From Flavobacterium sp. UBA7665 (GTDB taxonomy: Bacteria > Bacteroidota > Bacteroidia > Flavobacteriales > Flavobacteriaceae): a stretch of 64,000 nt of DNA. Under the pieces are notes generated by a model that saw nothing but the letters and a program-made list of their open reading frames with translations, was not told the DNA's origin and made no database searches. Location of the stretch: assembly GCA_002483285.1 (NCBI GenBank), contig DLHP01000016.1:17480-81479 (forward strand). The letters are read 5' to 3'. The position numbers were made by a program, and so were the translations under genes. Below, in pieces: positions 35,888 to 44,138 of this stretch (position 1 is its first letter; each line of letters opens with the position of its first letter).

Positions 35888-36546
35888 TCATAACATTCCA
35901 TAAGCAACAAGTCGCCGTCGGTATGGGTAATTTCAACCAATCCATCCTGCGCCACGCTGTTGCTGTTGCCGATTCGGTAGCCCATAGTGAGCGAGTCTGC
36001 CGTCAATTCGTACTTTAAATTTCGTGAAGTAATGCCATCGACCGTCCCGATTGGAATCAGCGAAATGATCGTTCCCGCCGGATACCATTTGCTAAACGAA
36101 CGCGGCAACAGGTAAACGCGTGAGTTGTCGTCGAGTATAACGATCTTGATTTTATCACGGTAACGCGCGAGGTTGGTGAGGTTGGCAAGCGTGTGGTCGG
36201 CACGGCGGCCTGTAGCCCAGATTACGTTGACGGCAGGAATCCCACGCTCGATTAAATAATCCAATGCTTTTTCAAGGTCGGTTTTCTCCTGGTTGGGCGC
36301 GAAGACAATCTCCACGGGTTGCTGCTCGCGTACAAATTCATGCGGGTCGAAACCGTTGTCAAAGTCTCCCAAAAGCACGTCTACCTTGATGTTGAGTGCC
36401 GTAACGCGCGCTATTGCGGCATCCAAAACAACCACCAAAGGCGACCATTCGAGCAACTGCCCGAGCAACTCGTTGTTGCAAGCGGCGCCGTTAGCAATGA
36501 TGAGCGCGGGTTCCTGGTCGTCGCGGACGATGTGGTGGGAAGACAT
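35884..36546 (-). CDS. Thiamine pyrophosphokinase
   Basis: The start at 36546 gives 220 residues, the usual family length; the 114 residues added by the longer open frame come from the noncoding repeat region. The enzyme transfers pyrophosphate from ATP to thiamine, giving thiamine diphosphate. Motifs: ALIIANGAACNNELL at the N-terminus, VVVLDAAIARV, DVLLGDFDNGFDPHE (GDFD, metal/ATP), PNQEKTDLEKALDYL (EKTD) and GRRADHTLANLTNLARY (thiamine site), then a C-terminal beta barrel. It is a salvage enzyme standing alone. Confidence 0.92.
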   Translation of the reverse strand: MSSHHIVRDDQEPALIIANGAACNNELLGQLLEWSPLVVVLDAAIARVTALNIKVDVLLGDFDNGFDPHEFVREQQPVEIVFAPNQEKTDLEKALDYLIERGIPAVNVIWATGRRADHTLANLTNLARYRDKIKIVILDDNSRVYLLPRSFSKWYPAGTIISLIPIGTVDGITSRNLKYELTADSLTMGYRIGNSNSVAQDGLVEITHTDGDLLLMECYD

Positions 36547-36606
36547 TTTAAATTTTAGATGTTGAATGTTGAATGGCAAAGATAACGAAACGGAGGCTGG
36601 AATCTT

Positions 36607-36665
36607 AGCCCGGATGGCAATGGAAAACAAAATGGCTTGCCGAATTTTTGGTTTTGTTTTCCCGC
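36607..36665. repeat. Possible degenerate copy e of the dispersed hairpin element
   Basis: It starts AGCCCGGATGGCAATGGAAA, like the AGCCC end of the family, and holds an 11-bp perfect inverted repeat GGAAAACAAAA / TTTTGTTTTCC (36622-36632 and 36652-36662). The second conserved flank is not recognisable. It occupies part of the 202-base gap between two minus-strand genes. Confidence 0.4.
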
Positions 36666-36748
36666 AAAAGTGACCAGCGGAAACTTTTTCGGGGATTACA
36701 AAACCTATCGGGAAGCCATTTTTTTGGAATGAACAGCCGGATTGGCTC

Positions 36749-37561
36749 CTAATAAACAATATACGTGCGTTTGTCAATCTCCGACAGGCTAAAATAGCCC
36801 AACACCAAATCATTGGGATTGCCAACGTGACGCACATTGCCACGCAAGGTCGCTGGTGCTGTTGCAAAAGGCCCGCCGCCGCCGGCAATTGCAGTGAGTA
36901 TAGACATATAGTTGAAGTATTGCTCTGAAATTCCGTAAAGCCTAATCTCCATGAAATTACCGGGTTTGATGTCGGGATTCAGGTAGAGGTCAAAGACCTG
37001 GTTGCCCTGGAAAAACTCGTCATCAGTAACGCCATATGCTGGGATTGCATTGATGTTGGTCTGGTAACGCGTCATGTAAAAGTCGTTGGTATTGCCCGGA
37101 TCGGTGAAAAAAGTCTTGACGTCGATGCGGTCCTCTTCAGAACCAAATCCGGTTTCGGTTTTTTGCTCGATTTTATCAATCGGCGGCACATCGATTAGCG
37201 TTTCGGACGCTGTGTACGTTTGGCCGTTGAGCTCGATGGTCAGCGTGTAGGTTTCGCCGATAACGGGTTCAAAATTGGTACAGACGTAATCGCCGTTGCC
37301 CGAATCGGTAAAAGGGAATTCAGTATTGGCGCTGTTTCGGACAACAATCGTAGCACCCGAAACCGTTGGGATTACCGCCGAAAAATAACCGGTGGTGGTA
37401 GATAGTTTGATCTGCTGTTCGCTGCCGTCAGTGCCTTTCTCCCAATTGATGGCGGCATCTACGACGAGTTTGGGCGCGGCAGTTTCAAGGTCTACACCGA
37501 TGGATTTTTCGCAAGAGGCGAGGACAATAAGCAGGAGCGGAAGGAGGATATATTTGTTCAT
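36749..37561 (-). CDS. DUF4249 lipoprotein, partner of TonB-dependent receptor
   Basis: The 270-residue protein begins MNKYILLPLLLIVLASCEKS with a lipobox Cys at residue 17. The rest fits DUF4249: an early APKLVVDAAINWEKG segment, an Ig-like VSGATIVVRNSANTEFPF region, VIGETYTLTIELNGQTYTAS, and a C-terminal half ending SLSEIDKRTYIVY. Proteins of this family are regularly encoded next to TonB-dependent receptors in Bacteroidota and are thought to be surface lipoproteins helping substrate capture. Here it follows the receptor gene by 3 bases. The substrate is unknown. Confidence 0.88.
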   Translation of the reverse strand: MNKYILLPLLLIVLASCEKSIGVDLETAAPKLVVDAAINWEKGTDGSEQQIKLSTTTGYFSAVIPTVSGATIVVRNSANTEFPFTDSGNGDYVCTNFEPVIGETYTLTIELNGQTYTASETLIDVPPIDKIEQKTETGFGSEEDRIDVKTFFTDPGNTNDFYMTRYQTNINAIPAYGVTDDEFFQGNQVFDLYLNPDIKPGNFMEIRLYGISEQYFNYMSILTAIAGGGGPFATAPATLRGNVRHVGNPNDLVLGYFSLSEIDKRTYIVY

Positions 37562-37564
37562 GGT

Positions 37565-39943
37565 TTAAAATTTAACGTTATAACTGATTCCGGGAACAAC
37601 CCCAAAAATGGATAGGCGCAAGGCTTCGTTGTTGCCGTTGCTGTAATTCTGCCTAAAGCTGATCGACGCGGCATTCGCGCGGTTGTACACATTGTACAAA
37701 CTGAAAACCCATTCCGACTGCCACTTGCGGCCAATATTTTTGCGCGGCGTTAGCGTAGCCGACAGATCGAGGTGGTGGTAGGCAGGCAGGCGGTTTTCGT
37801 TGCGCTGGCCGTAACTCGGGATTGTGAGGCCTTGGTATTTGTATTGGGCGTTGGGGTAGGTGACCGGTTGGCCCGATTGCAAGGCGAAGTTCGCCCCGAA
37901 ACTCCATTTCTCGGTGTATTTGTAAGAGGCGGTTGCGGCCAGGTTGTGCAGCTTGTCATAAACCGAACTGTACCATTGGCCGTTGTTGATGCCGGGTTCG
38001 TTGGCGTTTCTTCCCGGTGTGCGTTGCTGGGATTTAGACAAGGTGTAGGAAATCCATCCGTTGAGGCGGCCTTCGTTCTTGCGCAACATAAATTCGAGTC
38101 CGTAAGAACGCATTTCGCCGTTGAGCAATATTTGTTCTAAGGCCTTGTTGGCGATCAAATCGGCGCCGTCAATGTAGTCGAGGCGATTGTCTATTTTCTT
38201 GTAAAAGGTCTCGGCTTCAAGCGAATACTCTGAATCCTTGAAATTCCTGAAGAAACCCAGCGCAACCTGGTTGGCAATCTGCGGCTTGATGAATTGGTCA
38301 CTAGGCGTCCATACATCGAGTGGTGTGGGCGAGGAGGTGTTAGAAATCAGTTGCAGGTATTGCACCATGCGGTTGTAACTCACCTTGACCGAGTTGTTGT
38401 CGTTGAACTGGTAAGCAATCGCGGCGCGAGGCTCGAGGTAATTGTAGTCGGCGATGGTTTTGTTTTTGCCGTAATACGTGCTTCCGATGGGTTTGGCCTT
38501 TTCATAAATCTGGAACACGGGATTGAAAACGACGGCTTCATTGTTGGCATAAACATTCGAATTGGTCGCGCCAAGTCGGTAAAACAAACTGTAACGCAGC
38601 CCGTAATACAAGGAGATTTTTTTAGAGATGTTCTGTTCGGCATCGATGTAAATGGCCGGTTCAAAAGCGTGCTTGCGTTCGAGTTGGTCGTAGTTGATAC
38701 CCGAATCGGCATTGGATGGTTTCAGAGTTCCGGGATTGAACGTGTAGTAAATAGCGTTCACGCCGTAATTGAGTTTGAAGTTATCCGAGATGTAATTCTT
38801 GAAATCGTATTTGATGTTGTAGTTCTTGATACCCGAATCCCATTTGAAACCGATGAAATCCAAATCCAAACCATAATAGTAATCGCTGTAAATGAGCGAC
38901 AGGTTAGAGAACAACTTGTCGGAGAACAAATGGTTCCACCGCAAATTGAGCGTCGCATTGCCGTACACATTCTCGAACTGCTCCGAAAGGCTAAACAAGT
39001 CACGCCCAAAATAGCCCGACAAATACAGGCTGTTGTTGGCGTTGAGTTTATAACTGAGTTTGGCGTTGAGGTCGTAAAAGTATGCCGCATTTTTATTGTC
39101 GGTGAGTTTGAGGAACAAATGCGCATATGAAGCGCGTCCGCCCACAAGGAACGAGCCTTTGTCTTTCACGATTGGGCCTTCGGCAAGCAAACGGCTCGAC
39201 ACGAGTCCGATGCCGCCATTAACGTGGAATCCTTTGCTGCTGCCGTCTTTCTGGTAAATGTCAAGAACCGACGACGCGCGCCCGCCGTAACGTGCCGGAA
39301 TACCGCCTTTGTAGAGTTTCAAGTCCTTGATTGCATCGGGGTTGAATACCGAAAAGAACCCAAAGACGTGGGAGGAATTGAAAATGTTGGCCTCATCGAG
39401 CAGGATCAGGTTTTGGTCGGCACCGCCACCGCGTACGTTGAAACCCGAAGCGCCTTCGCCTGCATTGGTGACGCCGGGCAGCAATAAGATCGATTTGAGC
39501 ACATCCACTTCGCCCATCACCACAGGCATTTTCTTGATGGATTGGATGGAGAGTTTGTTGACACTCATTTCGGCCTTGCGGATATTGGTGGCTTTGCGGT
39601 TGTCGGTGACTACGACTTCCTGGAGCTGCTCTTCCTCGCCCGAAAGCTTGTAGTTGAGTTTGGTGTTTTTGTCAAGCGTAACGGATTGCTCGACGGTTTG
39701 GTAGCCAACGAAGCTAATTTGAACGGTGTAAGTTCCGTTGGGTACGGTAATCGAATAAAAGCCATATTCGTTGGTGGTGACGCCGGTTTTGAGTTCTGGG
39801 ATGGTGACATTGACACCAATTAAGGTCTCGTTGTTCTGCGAATCGGCGATGGTGCCGCTGAGCGTGAATTTTTGTTGTGAAAAACTGAACTGGAATAGCA
39901 GTAAAAATAGGAATAGGCTGAGATACTTTTGTCTGATTTGCAT
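37565..39943 (-). CDS. TonB-dependent receptor with carboxypeptidase-regulatory-like N-terminal domain
   Basis: The 792-residue outer-membrane protein has a signal peptide (MQIRQKYLSLFLFLLLFQFS, then FSQQ). A carboxypeptidase-regulatory-like domain (about 25-105) shows FTLSGTIADSQNNETLIGVN and GFYSITVPNGTYTVQISFVG. The plug domain (about 130-235) has LLLPGVTNAGEGASGFNVRG, GGADQNLILLDEANIF and GGIPARYGGRASSVLDI. A 22-strand barrel of about 550 residues follows, ending SYNVKF with the terminal aromatic. It imports an unknown large substrate powered by TonB. With the DUF4249 gene it forms a two-gene operon. There is no SusD homologue, so a SusCD-type glycan system is not supported. Confidence 0.93.
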   Translation of the reverse strand: MQIRQKYLSLFLFLLLFQFSFSQQKFTLSGTIADSQNNETLIGVNVTIPELKTGVTTNEYGFYSITVPNGTYTVQISFVGYQTVEQSVTLDKNTKLNYKLSGEEEQLQEVVVTDNRKATNIRKAEMSVNKLSIQSIKKMPVVMGEVDVLKSILLLPGVTNAGEGASGFNVRGGGADQNLILLDEANIFNSSHVFGFFSVFNPDAIKDLKLYKGGIPARYGGRASSVLDIYQKDGSSKGFHVNGGIGLVSSRLLAEGPIVKDKGSFLVGGRASYAHLFLKLTDNKNAAYFYDLNAKLSYKLNANNSLYLSGYFGRDLFSLSEQFENVYGNATLNLRWNHLFSDKLFSNLSLIYSDYYYGLDLDFIGFKWDSGIKNYNIKYDFKNYISDNFKLNYGVNAIYYTFNPGTLKPSNADSGINYDQLERKHAFEPAIYIDAEQNISKKISLYYGLRYSLFYRLGATNSNVYANNEAVVFNPVFQIYEKAKPIGSTYYGKNKTIADYNYLEPRAAIAYQFNDNNSVKVSYNRMVQYLQLISNTSSPTPLDVWTPSDQFIKPQIANQVALGFFRNFKDSEYSLEAETFYKKIDNRLDYIDGADLIANKALEQILLNGEMRSYGLEFMLRKNEGRLNGWISYTLSKSQQRTPGRNANEPGINNGQWYSSVYDKLHNLAATASYKYTEKWSFGANFALQSGQPVTYPNAQYKYQGLTIPSYGQRNENRLPAYHHLDLSATLTPRKNIGRKWQSEWVFSLYNVYNRANAASISFRQNYSNGNNEALRLSIFGVVPGISYNVKF

Positions 39944-40341
39944 GATTTGTTTGATTGATTACGACCTAAGACCGGTAAAATTAAGTTTTGTTACCGCGAC
40001 AGTTGTTAAAGAAATGTTATTAATAGTAAATCGTAGTTCGTTACAGGAATTTGCGCGGACGGAGGTCTGTTTTAGGTTGCTCAGAAAATCATACAGAGCG
40101 AGTTGCAAATACGCGCTTCCACAGTTTTTGCCACAACTACTAGGTTGGTTGCCGCCAATTTTTGAAAATCAGCACAATCGGCATGCGGCTTATCTATTTA
40201 TTTCCATATGGTTAGCGCAATTTTCGGGTACTTTCTTTGGTTGTCGGCTTAAGTTTGCTTAGTTTAGACATTCCAAAAAATCCACACTTAAAATACCACG
40301 GTTTTGCCATGGCGCGATTGTTATATTTAAGTAGGATTAGT
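39944..40341. other. 398-base intergenic region between divergent TonB receptor and CHASE2 operons
   Basis: No convincing gene is seen here. It should hold two divergent promoters. For the plus-strand operon there is a full -7 match TAAGTTTG (40250-40257); for the receptor only a weaker TAATTTTA could be found. In-frame codons upstream of 40342 lack protein-like composition. No hairpin family copy is present. Confidence 0.5.
40250..40257 (+). promoter_or_regulatory. Candidate -7 box of the CHASE2 operon
   Basis: TAAGTTTG matches TAnnTTTG and lies 84 bases before the chosen start at 40342. The -33 element is unclear. Confidence 0.35.
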
Positions 40342-41634
40342 ATGCTCAAATCACTCAGGAAATCTTTTCAAAAAACACCAGTATCACACAGGTTGCGATT
40401 TGCCGTCGCGTTTGTTGTGGGCGTCGCACTCTACGTTTTCCTTGACCGCATCAAGGACATCAACAGCCAGGTGATTGAACTGGCCTCGCAGGATATCAGC
40501 CTCAATGATATCTATTACAGCGTGCGCAGCGATTACGATTCCGATTTGTTGGGTGACAAACAAGTCGTACTGGTCAACCTTGGTAGCAAACCACTTGATT
40601 CGCTGCGAAGCACTTTGGCGGTATTGCTTGAACGCACTTGGCAATTCAGTCCTGCGCTGATGGCGGTGGATGTTACTTTTGAGGAAGATAAGGTACCACA
40701 ATCAGATAGGTTGCTCAAAGCCAGTCTCAACAAATACCACCCGATTCTTGCCAAAGCCAAAATGGGCGTGAATGTTTTCAAAGAATGTTGTGACGTGGCT
40801 TATATCAACCTGCCCGATGCCGAGAACGAATCGATCCGGCATTATTACAATTACGGCGTTTTAGACGGGCAAAAAGTACCCTCATTTGCGTCGCTGATTG
40901 CCCAAAAAAAGGCCGGCCGCGCGGTTGATTTTAACAATCCGATGTTTCGCCTGCGTTACAATTGCGTTGAAAACGGTTATTTTGACGTTTTCGACACACT
41001 CAATTCTGGTGCACACCGCCACGATGAATTGCGGTACAATTTTCCGGCAATCGAAGCAACCGACCTTCTGGATACTGGCAAGGACCAACAATTGCGACTT
41101 TACCTCAAAGGAAAAATCGTCATTTTTGCCTGGATGGGATCGGGATTCATGAATTATGAAGAAGACGTGTCCGACAGGTTCAAGACACCCACCGACCGCG
41201 CGCTGGTGAACCGTTCGCCGATTATGCCGGGTGCTGTAATCCACGCAGTTGCGGTCGAGATGATGCTCAACAATTATTATTATTCTGAGCCCACAGTTTT
41301 CACCCAATTTCTGATCTCGATTGTACTACTCGTTTTAGCCTATCTTACCATCATCGTTTTGGGTGATTGGGCAGCGGCAGCAATAGACCAACGATTTAAA
41401 AAGAAACGGTGGCTCATGCGATTCCTGCTATCGGCAATCGTTAAATGGAGTTTGGTTTTCGTCTGGATCCTATTGCTAATCTACGGCGCCGGCGTGCTAT
41501 TGATGGCTCGGGGCTATTACCTCGAAGCCGGCACATTGCTACTGCAATTTGGTCTGTTGCTTGCGGCAGTGAGTATCGGCGATGAGATCATCAGAACCTA
41601 TCGGGAAAGTAAAATGAAGAAACAAAAAGACTAA
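40342..41634 (+). CDS. CHASE2-domain membrane protein without an output domain
   Basis: From the Met at 40342 the protein has 430 residues. A first membrane helix (LRFAVAFVVGVALYVFLDRI) is followed by a periplasmic CHASE2-type sensor domain (about 45-310). Its landmarks are VVLVNLGSKPLDSLRSTLA, SPALMAVDVTFEEDK, LKGKIVIFAWMGSGFMNYEE and PIMPGAVIHAVAVEMMLNNY. Three C-terminal helices follow (FLISIVLLVLAYLTIIVL, LVFVWILLLIYGAGVLLM, LLQFGLLLAAVSIGDEII). CHASE2 normally feeds a kinase, cyclase or phosphatase, but this protein stops after the helices. It is first in a three-gene operon with a FecR-like protein and an M48 protease, so it may pass a signal to them; that is inference. The extra 35 residues of the longer ORF look noncoding. 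Confidence 0.82.
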   Translation: MLKSLRKSFQKTPVSHRLRFAVAFVVGVALYVFLDRIKDINSQVIELASQDISLNDIYYSVRSDYDSDLLGDKQVVLVNLGSKPLDSLRSTLAVLLERTWQFSPALMAVDVTFEEDKVPQSDRLLKASLNKYHPILAKAKMGVNVFKECCDVAYINLPDAENESIRHYYNYGVLDGQKVPSFASLIAQKKAGRAVDFNNPMFRLRYNCVENGYFDVFDTLNSGAHRHDELRYNFPAIEATDLLDTGKDQQLRLYLKGKIVIFAWMGSGFMNYEEDVSDRFKTPTDRALVNRSPIMPGAVIHAVAVEMMLNNYYYSEPTVFTQFLISIVLLVLAYLTIIVLGDWAAAAIDQRFKKKRWLMRFLLSAIVKWSLVFVWILLLIYGAGVLLMARGYYLEAGTLLLQFGLLLAAVSIGDEIIRTYRESKMKKQKD

Positions 41635-41636
41635 TT

Positions 41637-42428
41637 ATGAACACAAAGTTTATTTTAATGGCATTGTTCATCAGCACGGTCGCGATGGCCCAGAATGTCT
41701 ACGTAATCCGCTCGACGGGTGTTACCAAAATCAATGGCGAGGAACTGTTGCCCAATTACAAATTCCTGCTCGACGCCAATGACAAAATAGTGCTCGAACC
41801 CGGTGCAAGGATTGTAGCCATGACGCGCTCCAAGAAAGTAGAAGTAGCAGGGCCACTGGGTAAAATGAACCGCGCGGGTTTGCTGGCCAGGCTCAACAAG
41901 CAACCCGACACCGAATCGTTCTTTGGTTACATCGCTAACCTTTACACGACGATTTCACGTTCTGAGGAAACCAAAGGCTCGATACGCGCCGGAATTAAAG
42001 GCCTTAATGACGGCAAAGACGGAGAAGCGGGGACAACAGCATTCGACGAGCTTTTCCCCGTCGACTCGGCGTTGGTAGATGGCGACGCGATCACGCTGAG
42101 TTGGCGTGTCTACAAAAAAATGCTCTATCCTAAATTGGTTGTGATTGCTACAGCAAGCAATGACACGGTGTATAGCGGTGAGGTGACACTACAAAGCAGC
42201 ACGAAAATCCCACTTAACAAACACGGTTATTACAAATGGATACTGTATTCTAAAGCCGACCGGAGAAACAAATTGACGCGTTGTTTCAAAAAACTCACTG
42301 CCGATGAAATTATGGCCAAATCCAACGAAAGAGCCCGCCTAAAGAAGCAGCTTGCCAGTATGAGCGAAGAAACGCAACAGCAATTGCTCGGGGATTATGA
42401 TGCCAGGAACAAAATTATTGCACCATGA
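41637..42428 (+). CDS. Secreted FecR-like protein of the CHASE2 operon
   Basis: The 263-residue protein has a signal peptide (MNTKFILMALFISTVAMAQ). The mature N-terminus resembles the FecR beta-domain (VYVIRSTGVTKINGEELL, YKFLLDANDKIVLEPGARIV, SKKVEVAGPLGKM). A second beta-rich domain follows (SALVDGDAITLSWRVYKKML ... TVYSGEVTLQSSTKIPL), then a charged helical tail (ERARLKKQLASMSEETQQQL). The family link is weak, and it could also be described as an unknown periplasmic protein. It starts 2 bases after the CHASE2 gene and overlaps the protease gene by 4 bases (ATGA), so coupled translation is likely. FecR-like domains often occur with CHASE2 proteins in other bacteria. Confidence 0.65.
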   Translation: MNTKFILMALFISTVAMAQNVYVIRSTGVTKINGEELLPNYKFLLDANDKIVLEPGARIVAMTRSKKVEVAGPLGKMNRAGLLARLNKQPDTESFFGYIANLYTTISRSEETKGSIRAGIKGLNDGKDGEAGTTAFDELFPVDSALVDGDAITLSWRVYKKMLYPKLVVIATASNDTVYSGEVTLQSSTKIPLNKHGYYKWILYSKADRRNKLTRCFKKLTADEIMAKSNERARLKKQLASMSEETQQQLLGDYDARNKIIAP

Positions 42429-44095
42429 GGATCACAGTAGCCATGACAGCAGTCGCCTTGCTGGTTTGTCAGTACCTCACGGCGCAAATCGGCTCGACCG
42501 CAAAGACCACGCTCAAGCGTTCGGGCTACATCATTGAAGTTTTAGAGGCACCGCTGGTCGCCGTGAATTTCAAGAACGATTATAACATTCTACGGGAAAC
42601 CATTGAAATCGGGCCCAATACGCTACTCACGCGCGACGACCAACCGTTGCCGTTTTCAAGCCTGCGTGCCGGAATGGAAGTGCTTGTAGAAGGGGAGTTC
42701 TATAATACCGACAAGGCGAATGTACCAAAGAAAGTGACCGTGAACGAAATCACCAAACGCAGCAAGACCATCCGCAACGGTAAGCTCGACCTGATTAAAG
42801 ACGATGTGGGTTATGTGTCGGGACACAAGGTGCGGTTGCGAAATGACGTAGAAATTAAAGGGAAGAAAGGCTACAAAGGCAAGCAACTCAATGGTTTTGA
42901 AGGCGTCAAACCCGGCGATGTGCTTAAGGTAAACGGGACGTATTCGGATGGTTTTTACAACACCTCCGAAATCAAGGTTTCGCCCGAGCCCATTACCAAA
43001 TTTGACGCGATGGCCGATACCATTGACCAGAAAATATTCAACCATTTTTATCCCGCCTGGACACAGCCTCCCAATCGAAAGCTCTTTTTTAACCAGATGG
43101 TTAAGGGTTACGGACGCGTCGTTGGCAACGAAAAAGTGCAGCAATACGTTAACGAGGTTGGGCTCAAGCTCATTCCCGAATATTACCAATCGAAAATCCA
43201 TTTCCTGTTCATTGTGGTCGACAATAAAAACGTGCAGGCGAGTGTGCGGCCAAACGGACTTGCGATCATCAATAGTGGCTTGTTGCTCCGGATTGAAAAT
43301 GAATCCCAGCTTGCCGCAGTGTTGGCCCATGAGATCGCGCATTGCCTCTATAAACACAGCGCGCAATATTTCCAGATGCTCGAGGAGGTAGAAACCATGA
43401 AAGCCAACAGCGAAAAGAACAAGGCAAGCAACAAGGAATGGGTAGACAAAAACAAGAAAAAGATAGCCAACAGCAAGGACAAGAACAAGAATAAGAAGAC
43501 AGAAAAGGTGCTTTACGGAGCGGTCGACGCGATCAACGTCAACGGTGATGTATTGGTGTATAAGAAAATCTCGGATTTTTCGGTAAATCAGGAAAGCGAA
43601 GCCGATAAGGTAGGCTTGAGCCTGATGGCCGCAGCCGGGTACGATCCGCGGGAAAATATTAATTTCTGGAAAAACATTTTCAATGATTATGGCGGTATCG
43701 GGCACAAAAGGAATTTCCTGTACAAGCTAACCGCAACCGGGATTGTCACCTACAACGAAACGCAGAAAAACAAAAGCGACGATTTTGACCCCAAGAAAAA
43801 CTCATTAGAAAACATTGGCGGAAACGTAGCGACTAAATTATTGGCCAACGAATCGGCTTATATCAAAGAGAAAACTTACGAGACGTCGCATCCCGATGAT
43901 TTGCAGCGTTTTGAGGATTTGAACCGATTGCTTGAAATGTACTGGTCAGACAAAAGCCTGCTCGACGCGTCGTTTTTGGGCGATGAAGAATATCTCATCA
44001 TTAAAAACACGCTGGTACAGTCGCTCAACGAAAAACAAATCGAACCCGAGAAAGGCAAACCCACCAAACCCAAAAAGCCAAAAGGCAAGAAATAA
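42425..44095 (+). CDS. Secreted M48 family metalloprotease with N-terminal OB-like (DUF5666-like) region
   Basis: The 556-residue protein has a signal peptide (MRITVAMTAVALLVCQYLTA). Residues about 25-205 form two beta-domain repeats resembling DUF5666 (GPNTLLTRD, LRAGMEVLVEGEFYNTDKAN; FEGVKPGDVLKVNGTYSDGF). The protease domain follows: NEKVQQYVNEVG, FIVVDNKNVQASVRPNGLAI, and AAVLAHEIAHCLYKH with the HEIAH zinc motif near residue 301. The third ligand is in NQESEADKVGLSLMAAAGYD (ESEAD). A lysine-rich insert (KNKKKIANSKDKNKNKKT) separates motif and ligand, and the C-terminus is also Lys/Pro rich. It is the last gene of the operon, ending in a terminator. It probably cleaves envelope proteins; substrates are unknown. 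Confidence 0.88.
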   Translation: MRITVAMTAVALLVCQYLTAQIGSTAKTTLKRSGYIIEVLEAPLVAVNFKNDYNILRETIEIGPNTLLTRDDQPLPFSSLRAGMEVLVEGEFYNTDKANVPKKVTVNEITKRSKTIRNGKLDLIKDDVGYVSGHKVRLRNDVEIKGKKGYKGKQLNGFEGVKPGDVLKVNGTYSDGFYNTSEIKVSPEPITKFDAMADTIDQKIFNHFYPAWTQPPNRKLFFNQMVKGYGRVVGNEKVQQYVNEVGLKLIPEYYQSKIHFLFIVVDNKNVQASVRPNGLAIINSGLLLRIENESQLAAVLAHEIAHCLYKHSAQYFQMLEEVETMKANSEKNKASNKEWVDKNKKKIANSKDKNKNKKTEKVLYGAVDAINVNGDVLVYKKISDFSVNQESEADKVGLSLMAAAGYDPRENINFWKNIFNDYGGIGHKRNFLYKLTATGIVTYNETQKNKSDDFDPKKNSLENIGGNVATKLLANESAYIKEKTYETSHPDDLQRFEDLNRLLEMYWSDKSLLDASFLGDEEYLIIKNTLVQSLNEKQIEPEKGKPTKPKKPKGKK

Positions 44096-44124
44096 AAAAG
44101 CCGTCTTTGTGGGACGGCTTTTTT
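44094..44124. terminator. Bidirectional terminator between the M48 operon and icd
   Basis: A 12-bp perfect stem (AAAAAAGCCGTC / GACGGCTTTTTT) with a 7-base loop overlaps the protease stop codon. A and T tracts on the two sides let it act on both strands; the icd stop is 15 bases away. Confidence 0.92.
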
Positions 44125-44138
44125 GTTTTTTAATGCGA

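Noticed and set aside
36547..36888. N-terminal extension of the thiamine pyrophosphokinase frame
   Set aside because: It reads through the intergenic repeat and the end of the DUF4249 gene; the family start fits the Met at 36546.
36749..39943. SusC/SusD polysaccharide utilisation locus
   Set aside because: The receptor is followed by a DUF4249 lipoprotein, not SusD, and no glycoside hydrolases are present.
42656..43705. 349-codon minus-strand open frame opposite the M48 protease gene
   Set aside because: It is antisense to a gene with clear signal peptide and zinc motif and has no family features itself.
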